Part shown: one piece after another, positions 6,553 to 11,630 of the stretch
Layout of the letters: every line of letters starts with the position of its first letter
How positions within the stretch are numbered: position 1 is the stretch's first letter
From: CAYZJD01 sp964478455
GTDB taxonomy: Bacteria; Acidobacteriota; Terriglobia; Bryobacterales; Bryobacteraceae
Assembly (NCBI GenBank): GCA_964478455.1
Contig: CAYZJD010000087.1
Location: forward strand, 1-13,864
DNA length: 13,864 bases
Direction of reading: 5' to 3'
Position numbers and translations under genes: made by a program
The notes under the pieces: model-generated
Told to the model about the DNA's origin: nothing
Database searches by the model: none
What the model saw: only the letters and a program-made list of their open reading frames with translations

Positions 6553-6558
6553 TATACT
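6553..6558 (+). promoter_or_regulatory. Probable -10 of the secreted protein A gene
   Basis: TATACT at 6553-6558, with a weak TGTTTT (6531-6536) 16 bases upstream. It would give a leader of roughly 70 bases before ATG 6637. That gene has its own ribosome site, AGAGGGG at 6622-6628. Confidence 0.45.
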
Positions 6559-6636
6559 CACAGCTACCCCGGACGCGAACTGGAAATCCGGGCCGAAGCA
6601 TCCACTTCGAAAAACTCAACAAGAGGGGAAAGACAG

Positions 6637-7377
6637 ATGACTGGGAAGATCCGCAGTATCTTTCTGGCCGGCGTAGCTTTGCTGCTCCCGCTGGCTGGAA
6701 CCGCGCAGCAGGACAAGCCGATTTATACGTTCGTCGCCGAGTGGGACGTTCCACGCGCACATTGGAACGAGTTCACCTCGCACTTCGAGCAAAACCTCAA
6801 GCCGGTCCTGGAGCGGCTATTGAACGATGGCGCCATCGTGGAATACGCCGCGTCAGCCACCGTCGTCCATACCAAGGAAGGTTTCACGCACTCGACCTGG
6901 TGGAGTGCGCCAAGCATTGCGGGCATCGAACGGGTTCGAACGGAGTTGATACGGGTTGCTCCGAGTCCGGCCATGGCCAGCGCGAAGCACCACGATCATT
7001 TGTTGCGTTCGATGGTCTACCGCACCCGCACCACCGCTCCCACCAGCGGCTACTTCTATGTCAACTTCGCTCAGGTTCAGCCGGGCAAGGGCGAGAAGTA
7101 CCGCGAGCTTTGGGACCAGTACGCAAAGCCGGTGTTCGAGGAACTGTTCAACAACGGCACGATTCTGGCTTACGGCCTCGATGCTGAATACGTGCACACG
7201 GACGACCCGGGTTACCGCTTCTCGTGGTATGCGGCGCCATCCGCCGACGCCGTCGACAAAGTGAACGCCGCGCTTGCCCCCGCGGTGGCGAAGGCCTTGC
7301 CGGCCATAGCCGAGGTGACCATCGTCGGCTCGCACCGCGACAGCTTCGAGCGCCTCACCCACTACGCCCACAAGTAA
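6637..7377 (+). CDS. Secreted two-domain ferredoxin-fold-like protein A (function unknown)
   Basis: 246 residues with a Sec signal peptide (MTGKIRSIFLAGVALLLPLA, cleavage near GTA/QQ at 23-24). The mature protein is an internal duplication: domain 1 about 28-110 and domain 2 about 137-230. Each carries P-V-[LF]-x2-L-x3-G-x-I-x2-Y-x7-H: Pro56 to His78 and Pro165 to His187. The layout resembles dimeric alpha-beta barrel proteins (NIPSNAP/EthD/ABM type), but that is inference from pattern and size. It is clearly paralogous to the protein encoded at 10632-11420: both share KHxDxLLR between the domains and GSHRD near the C-terminus. Start ATG 6637 is set by AGAGGGG 8 bases upstream and the signal peptide. 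It lies where modA would often be found before modBC, but a palindromic repeat and a separate promoter intervene. No cysteines, no obvious metal site beyond the conserved histidines. Confidence 0.85.
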   Translation: MTGKIRSIFLAGVALLLPLAGTAQQDKPIYTFVAEWDVPRAHWNEFTSHFEQNLKPVLERLLNDGAIVEYAASATVVHTKEGFTHSTWWSAPSIAGIERVRTELIRVAPSPAMASAKHHDHLLRSMVYRTRTTAPTSGYFYVNFAQVQPGKGEKYRELWDQYAKPVFEELFNNGTILAYGLDAEYVHTDDPGYRFSWYAAPSADAVDKVNAALAPAVAKALPAIAEVTIVGSHRDSFERLTHYAHK

Positions 7378-7533
7378 CCCGAAAAGGGGTCAGCCTGATC
7401 TGCCCCATTTTCCTGCGGCGCGGAACAGCCGCGATTCAGGCTGACCCCTTCATTGGCGACCATCAATGTAGCAGTCGTAGCAGTCGAACCGCCCGCCGAA
7501 AATGGACCAGATCAGGCTGACCCCTTTTCGGGG
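7378..7533. repeat. Palindromic REP/MITE-like element, 156 bp
   Basis: The outer arms are a perfect 25-base inverted repeat: 7378-7402 (CCCGAAAAGGGGTCAGCCTG then ATCTG) and 7508-7532. It continues inward imperfectly through an ATTTT/AAAAT pair. A third, shorter copy in the reverse sense, TCAGGCTGACCCCTT, is at 7436-7450 and pairs with 7384-7398, so two alternative hairpins are possible. Between 7414 and 7433 is a small GCGGC/GCCGC stem, and GTAGCAGTC is repeated twice in tandem at 7468-7485. The element begins at the base after the stop codon of protein A and ends at the modB -10. It has no coding capacity. It looks like a short non-autonomous repeat of the kind mobilised by REP-associated tyrosine transposases (inference); it may also end transcription of the upstream gene. 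Confidence 0.75.
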
Positions 7534-7538
7534 ATAAT
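7533..7538 (+). promoter_or_regulatory. Probable -10 of modB
   Basis: GATAAT at 7533-7538, immediately at the edge of the palindromic repeat, 10 bases before ATG 7549. Transcription would start about 4 bases before the ATG, leaving almost no leader. No Shine-Dalgarno and no clear -35 (the -35 position would lie inside the repeat). No ModE-box-like palindrome was seen. Confidence 0.4.
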
Positions 7539-7548
7539 TGTCTGTTCG

Positions 7549-8217
7549 ATGGGGATTGACTGGTTCCCGCTGTGGCTGAGCCTGCGGGTGGCGGGCCTGG
7601 CCACGCTGGTGGCGCTGATCCTGGGCCTGTGGCTCGCTTACCTGCTGGCGAACCGCGAGTTCCGCGGGAAGGAGGCGCTCGATGCGGCGGTAACGCTGCC
7701 GCTGGTGCTGCCTCCGACGGTACTCGGTTTCTACCTGCTCGTTCTGCTCGGGCGCCAAAGCCCGCTGGGAAAGCTGTACGAGGGGATCTTTGGCGCTCCG
7801 CTGGTGTTCACGTGGCAGGCGGCGGTCGTCGCCGCTCTGATCCACTCGACGCCGCTGCTCGTCAAATCCTCCCGCGCGGCGCTTGAAAGCGTGGACCGCA
7901 GCTACGAGCGCGCCGCCCGCAACCTCGGCGCTTCGGAATGGCGCGTCTTCTGGCGCGTCTCCCTTCCGCTGGCGAGGCGCTCCATCCTGGCGGCGGCGGT
8001 CCTCGCCTTCGCCCGCTCGCTCGGCGATTTCGGCATCACCATCATGGTTGCGGGCAACATTCCGGGAAGAACGCAAACGATGGCGGTGGCCATCTACGAC
8101 GCGGTCGAGGCCGGCAACGGCGCGCTGGCCCGCACGCTGGTGCTTGTCATTTCCGCGACAGCGCTGGCGATCCTCTTCCTCGCTAACCGCCTCGCGCCGA
8201 AGCAGGCCTCCGGATGA
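7549..8217 (+). CDS. modB: Molybdate ABC transporter, permease subunit
   Basis: Inner-membrane permease of the ModABC molybdate importer; forms a homodimer and receives molybdate from periplasmic ModA. 222 residues, normal length. Hydrophobic segments at about 10-34, 47-67, 80-96, 147-170 and 190-212. Seen: LPLVLPPTVLGFYLLVLLG at 50-68, typical of ModB, and the cytoplasmic EAA loop ERAARNLGASEWRVFWRVSL at 120-139, which docks on the ATPase; GDFGITIMVAGNIPGRTQTM at 159-178 is another family signature. ATG 7549 is chosen because the frame upstream is repeat DNA. Its stop overlaps the modC start (ATGA at 8214-8217), showing translational coupling. No modA is present in the window. A tungstate or sulfate permease is the main alternative; with FmdE nearby, molybdate/tungstate is favoured. 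Confidence 0.93.
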   Translation: MGIDWFPLWLSLRVAGLATLVALILGLWLAYLLANREFRGKEALDAAVTLPLVLPPTVLGFYLLVLLGRQSPLGKLYEGIFGAPLVFTWQAAVVAALIHSTPLLVKSSRAALESVDRSYERAARNLGASEWRVFWRVSLPLARRSILAAAVLAFARSLGDFGITIMVAGNIPGRTQTMAVAIYDAVEAGNGALARTLVLVISATALAILFLANRLAPKQASG

Positions 8218-9296
8218 TCCAGGCCCGCATACGCAAGCGATACCCTCCGGGGCCGGAGTCCGCCGGCTTCACCCTTGACGTCGAGTTCAACGCCGCCGGC
8301 GGCGTCACCGTGCTCTTCGGGCCGAGCGGCTCGGGCAAGACCATGACGCTCGAGGCGATCGCCGGTTTCGTACCGCCGGAGGAGGGCCGCATCCTGCTCG
8401 ACGACGAAATTCTGTTCGACGCCGCCTCCGGCGTCAACCTCCCGCCACAAGCGCGCCACTGCGGTTACGTCTTTCAGAACTACGCCCTCTTCCCGCACAT
8501 GACCCTGCGGCAGAACCTCGCCTTCGCCGCCGCTAGCTCGCGCAAGCGCTGGCCCCGCCTGGAGCGACATCGCCGCGTGAACGAGATGCTCGAGCGCTTC
8601 CACCTCACGGAGGTCTCCGGGCGGCGGCCCCACGAAGTGTCGGGCGGCCAGAAGCAGCGCTGCTCCATCGCCCGCGCGCTCATTGTGGAGCCGAAGCTGC
8701 TCCTGCTCGATGAGCCGGCGCGCGGTCTGGACGTGCCGCTCCGCGCCGAACTTTACGAAGTTCTGCGCCAGGTGCGCGACGAGTTCCGCACTCCGATCCT
8801 GCTGGTAACGCACGACCTCGAAGAGTGCTTCGAGCTGGGCCAGGAAATGATCGTGCTGAACCAGGGCCGGATCGTCCAGCGCGGCGCACCGCGCGGCGTC
8901 TACGACCAGCCGGCCAGCGTGGAAGTGGCGCGGCTCCTTGGAACATACAACCTTCTCCCGGTGGAGATCACCGCCCTCGACCCCGTGCGGAAGACCAGCC
9001 GGCTTCGAGTCGGCGTGCACGAGCTGCACGGCCCCTATTTCCCGGGTCGCCTGCGCGGGGATCGCGTCACCCTGTGTGTCCGGCCCGAAGAGCTGGTCGC
9101 GTCGCCGGCCGACGGCAAGCCGGGACCGAACCAGCTCGCCGCTGAGCTGCTGCGCTACGCCGAGCGCCCGCAGACCATCCGGCTGGAGTTCCGCGGCGAC
9201 ATTTTCGCCGAGGTACCCCGGGCTGCTTTCGACCGAAACCGGCACGTGAAGGATTGGATCATCGAGTTCCCGTCGCAGGCGCTTCGGGTCTTCTGA
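8214..9296 (+). CDS. modC: Molybdate ABC transporter, ATP-binding subunit
   Basis: Cytoplasmic ATPase that drives import through ModB. 360 residues, full length. Seen: Walker A GPSGSGKT at 36-43; Q-loop FQNYALFPHMT from Gln88; signature VSGGQKQR at 142-149; Walker B LLLLDEP at 162-168; D-loop ARGLDVPLR at 169-177; switch histidine His200 in LLVTHDLEE. After about residue 235 comes a C-terminal regulatory region. Residues 285-360 (VTLCVRPEELVAS and onward) match the TOBE/MOBE-type anion-binding domain found in ModC and CysA. It overlaps modB by four bases. The signature starts with Val rather than Leu and the D-loop has ARGLD where many relatives have FSALD; both are mild variants. The next gene, an FmdE-family protein, is 149 bases downstream with its own possible -10. 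Confidence 0.93.
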   Translation: MIQARIRKRYPPGPESAGFTLDVEFNAAGGVTVLFGPSGSGKTMTLEAIAGFVPPEEGRILLDDEILFDAASGVNLPPQARHCGYVFQNYALFPHMTLRQNLAFAAASSRKRWPRLERHRRVNEMLERFHLTEVSGRRPHEVSGGQKQRCSIARALIVEPKLLLLDEPARGLDVPLRAELYEVLRQVRDEFRTPILLVTHDLEECFELGQEMIVLNQGRIVQRGAPRGVYDQPASVEVARLLGTYNLLPVEITALDPVRKTSRLRVGVHELHGPYFPGRLRGDRVTLCVRPEELVASPADGKPGPNQLAAELLRYAERPQTIRLEFRGDIFAEVPRAAFDRNRHVKDWIIEFPSQALRVF

Positions 9297-9398
9297 CCTC
9301 CAGGGCAGCGTCAAACGTATTATCGCGGCGCCGTGGCCGGCGTCCCGGCGTATCGCTACTGAAATCGCCGCCGCGCATAGCAAGCTCCTTCCCCTTGC

Positions 9399-9404
9399 TA
9401 CACT
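9399..9404 (+). promoter_or_regulatory. Possible -10 of the FmdE-family gene
   Basis: TACACT at 9399-9404, 41 bases before ATG 9446, in the otherwise featureless 149-base gap after modC. A short inverted repeat AGCAAG/CTTGCT (9379-9400) surrounds the spacer region. No -35 consensus. Co-transcription with modC remains possible. Confidence 0.3.
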
Positions 9405-9445
9405 CGTCGATAGGGCGGCGCGCTCAGGCTGCCTTTGCGAGTCCG

Positions 9446-10027
9446 ATGAAAACGCTGGACGAACACGTCGCGCTCGCCGCGCAAGCCCACGGCCACATTT
9501 GCGCCGGGCAGATCCTCGGCCTGCGCATGGCGCTGTACGGGCTCAAGCTGCTGGGGATTGAAGATCCCGCCGGCCAAGACCGCAAGCGCCTTGTGACCTT
9601 TGTCGAAATTGACCGCTGCGCCACCGATGCCATCACCGTCGTCACCGGCTGCCGCATCGGAAAGCGCGCGTTGAAGTTCCGCGATTTCGGCAAGGTGGCG
9701 GCGACGTTCTGCGATCTCCGGGACAACCGCGCGGTGCGAGTGGTCGCGCTTGAAGCATCCAAGCAGCGCGCCCGCGAACTCTACCCCGAGATCAACAACA
9801 AGAACGCTCAGCAGATGAAGGCGTACCGCGAACTGCCCGATGAAGAGCTGTTCTCGGCGCAGTGGGTGCGCGTCACGCTAGGGCCGGAGGAATTGCCGGG
9901 TTTCAAGGCCCCGCGCGTCGTGTGCGCCGCCTGCGGCGAAGGCATCAACTTCAAGCGGGAAGTGCTGCGCGACGGCAAGGTGCTCTGCAAGGCCTGCGCT
10001 GGTGAGCGCTATTACGAACCGCTTTGA
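9446..10027 (+). CDS. FmdE-family protein with C-terminal zinc ribbon
   Basis: 193 residues, cytoplasmic. The N-terminal domain (about 1-150) is the FmdE family, named for a formylmethanofuran dehydrogenase-linked protein of archaea but widespread in bacteria next to molybdate transport genes. Seen: HGHICAGQILGLRMA at 15-29 (His15, His17, Cys19), FVEIDRCATDAI at 52-63 (Glu54, Asp56, Cys58), VVTGCRIGKR at 65-74 (Cys69, Lys73), DFGKVA at 80-85. The C-terminus has CAAC (160-163) and CKAC (181-184), a four-cysteine zinc ribbon. The biochemical role is not established; a part in molybdopterin enzyme maturation or metal handling is suggested by placement after modBC. ATG 9446 is chosen because the HGHxC motif normally sits about 15 residues from the N-terminus; no good Shine-Dalgarno is visible. 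thiE follows within about 18 bases. Confidence 0.88.
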   Translation: MKTLDEHVALAAQAHGHICAGQILGLRMALYGLKLLGIEDPAGQDRKRLVTFVEIDRCATDAITVVTGCRIGKRALKFRDFGKVAATFCDLRDNRAVRVVALEASKQRARELYPEINNKNAQQMKAYRELPDEELFSAQWVRVTLGPEELPGFKAPRVVCAACGEGINFKREVLRDGKVLCKACAGERYYEPL

Positions 10028-10045
10028 GCAGGGGTGCGCCTGCCA

Positions 10046-10612
10046 ATGCTCCGGTATTACATCACTGACCGAAAACCTCTCGGCGGCGTCGGGCCGCTCT
10101 TGTCTGCGATCGGCAAGGCCCTGGAGCTGCGCGTCGACATGATCCAGATCCGGGAGAAAGACCTCAGCGCCCGTGAACTGGCGGCGCTCGTGCGCGCCGC
10201 GTTGTCGCTCCCGAACCCAGGCGGAACGAAGATCCTTGTCAACGATCGGCTGGACGTCGCGCTCGCCTGCGGGGCCGGCGGCGTTCACTTGCCGTCGGAC
10301 TCGGTCCCGGCCTCCCGCCTGCGTCCCATTGTCCCGCCCGGCTTCCTGATCGGCGTGTCGTGTCACTCGGCGGAAGAAGCCGCCGCGGCGGGCCGGAACG
10401 GCGCCGATTTCGCTGTCTTCGGGCCGGTGTTCCGGACGCCGTCCAAGGCCGCCTACGGCGCCCCCCAGGGACTCGAGAGGCTGGGCGAGGCGGTCCGCGC
10501 CGCCGGAATCCCGATATACGCGCTCGGCGGAGTGAGCCCGGCGAATGCCGCGCTCTGCCTCGAAGCCGGCGTCGCCGGCATCGCGGGGATCACCATGTTC
10601 CAGGGCGCGTAG
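10046..10612 (+). CDS. thiE: Thiamine-phosphate synthase
   Basis: Joins hydroxymethylpyrimidine diphosphate to the thiazole phosphate, giving thiamine phosphate, in the cytoplasm. 188 residues from ATG 10046. Seen along a TIM barrel: LRYYITDR at 2-9; MIQIREKDLSAREL from about residue 32, with the substrate-binding Arg in QIREK; ILVNDRLDVAL with the Asn-Asp pair; GAGGVHLPSDS; GVSCHS; VFGPVFRTPSKAAYG with the Ser and Lys expected of an active ThiE; and ALGGVSPANA. These residues argue for ThiE rather than the related aminase TenI. GTG 10034 in the same frame would add four residues; ATG is preferred because family members start directly before the first strand, though AGGGG (10030-10034) suits neither start well. 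It probably shares a transcript with the FmdE gene. It converges with the gene ending at 10632. No TPP riboswitch lies in front of it. Confidence 0.93.
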   Translation: MLRYYITDRKPLGGVGPLLSAIGKALELRVDMIQIREKDLSARELAALVRAALSLPNPGGTKILVNDRLDVALACGAGGVHLPSDSVPASRLRPIVPPGFLIGVSCHSAEEAAAAGRNGADFAVFGPVFRTPSKAAYGAPQGLERLGEAVRAAGIPIYALGGVSPANAALCLEAGVAGIAGITMFQGA

Positions 10613-10631
10613 AACGCTCGGTGAAGCGCCT

Positions 10632-11420
10632 TTACTTCGTCACGAACACTTCCGCTCGCGAGATGAAATCGCGGTGCGAGCCCGCTTCGGTGAGTTCCTC
10701 GAATTCCCTCTGCAAGGCGGCCCGCTCCAGTTCCGAGCGCTTGGCCTCATCGGCGCGGAAGGCCGCTTCAATCTTGTCCTCCGAGGCGAGACTTGGCGTG
10801 ACCACCGACAGCCAGTACTTGCCCGGCGCGGCGCTGTGAACCGCCTCCGTCACGAGCATGTAACCGAGAATCACTCCGTCGGCAAGGAGTTTGTCGAGCA
10901 CCGGCTTTTCGTACTTGTCGAATCCCTTGCGGAACTCTTCGCCCTTGCCGCGCTTGACCTGCCAGGAACCCACGGTCGAATACGGTCTTGCGCTTGCGGC
11001 CACGGGCTTCTGGCTGCTCGAGACGATCCGGAGCAGGTAATCGCTGTGCTTCTCCATGTCCGTGGAATCGGCGATCTCCTGCAACGCCGGAGCGTTGCTC
11101 GCCTGTATTTCCCGGATCGCGTTGGACACCTTGTCGTAAGCCGTGTAGTTGGGGACGGTGAACCAGGCCGAGACGTCCGGCACACCCGCCTGGTGCAGCA
11201 CATCGCTTTCGATGCCGTACGACTGCACGGCCCCCTCCGCCATCAACTTCTCCAGCATGGGCACGTACAGCTTCTTCATCGCGGCCACCCACGCCGCGCC
11301 CTTTCCGGGTTTCGTCTTGAACACGGCCACTTGCAGCAGCGGCTCGGGCTTCTGCTGCGCAGAAACGGTCCCGGCGGCGACGAGTGCCGACACAAGAACC
11401 ACAGATGTTAGTTTTGTCAC
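10632..11420 (-). CDS. Secreted two-domain ferredoxin-fold-like protein B (paralogue of protein A)
   Basis: 262 residues with a Sec signal peptide (MTKLTSVVLVSALVAAGTVS, cleavage near AQQ at 21-23). It has two homologous domains, about 28-115 and 145-235, each with P-[VM]-L-x2-L-x3-G-x-[VI]-x2-Y-x7-H: Pro54 to His76 and Pro173 to His195. KHSDYLLR (124-131) and GSHRD (247-251) match protein A of 6637-7377 at the same relative places. A charged helical stretch, AKRSELERAALQREFEEL (about 226-243), precedes the C-terminus. Function unknown; the dimeric alpha-beta barrel interpretation is inference. The start is GTG 11420, set by AGGAGG (complement 11427-11432) 6 bases upstream and by the signal peptide; the frame is open much further upstream but that DNA is promoter and tandem repeat. 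It has its own near-consensus promoter and is probably monocistronic. Confidence 0.85.
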   Translation of the reverse strand: MTKLTSVVLVSALVAAGTVSAQQKPEPLLQVAVFKTKPGKGAAWVAAMKKLYVPMLEKLMAEGAVQSYGIESDVLHQAGVPDVSAWFTVPNYTAYDKVSNAIREIQASNAPALQEIADSTDMEKHSDYLLRIVSSSQKPVAASARPYSTVGSWQVKRGKGEEFRKGFDKYEKPVLDKLLADGVILGYMLVTEAVHSAAPGKYWLSVVTPSLASEDKIEAAFRADEAKRSELERAALQREFEELTEAGSHRDFISRAEVFVTK

Positions 11421-11465
11421 GAAAATCCTCCTCTGAATGGTGGTGTTACTTCCCAGTGTCTGCCG

Positions 11466-11494
11466 ATTGTACCTACCGCGCGGAGCGGAGTCAA
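11466..11494 (-). promoter_or_regulatory. Near-consensus sigma-70 promoter of protein B
   Basis: On the minus strand, TTGACT (11494-11489), 17 bases, then TACAAT (11471-11466). It is the best promoter match in the window. It gives a leader of about 40 bases before GTG 11420, containing the consensus Shine-Dalgarno AGGAGG at 11432-11427. Confidence 0.8.
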
Positions 11495-11502
11495 GAACCG
11501 AC

Positions 11503-11529
11503 ACGCCCTGAACGCCCTGAACGCCCTGA
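11503..11529. repeat. Three tandem copies of a 9-bp repeat upstream of the protein B promoter
   Basis: ACGCCCTGA occurs three times exactly, end to end, at 11503-11511, 11512-11520 and 11521-11529. The array begins 8 bases upstream of the -35 of the protein B gene. It could be a binding-site cluster or simple slippage. The rest of the gap down to the receptor stop at 11631 shows no gene, terminator with T-run, or other structure I can support. Confidence 0.8.
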
Positions 11530-11630
11530 CACACCAGCACACCACCCCAGGCGCGGCGCATGAAGCGCACACACATCCTCTTTTGTAGCGCGGCGACAGA
11601 GCGGAAGCCGCGGCCGGCCGGATACGGTGC

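Noticed and set aside
7378..7533. Complete insertion sequence
   Set aside because: 156 bp with no transposase frame; only a non-autonomous repeat can be supported.
8094..9383. A 429-codon open frame on the minus strand opposite modC
   Set aside because: It is antisense to a modC with every ABC motif intact; high-GC DNA gives long antisense frames. No recognisable domain.
10025..10046. GGGGTGCGCC before thiE as the start of a TPP riboswitch
   Set aside because: There is no CTGAGA or the rest of the thi-box, and only 18 bases separate the FmdE gene stop from the thiE ATG.
11503..11529. Tandem repeats as a CRISPR array
   Set aside because: The units are 9 bp with no spacers; CRISPR repeats are longer and separated by unique spacers.
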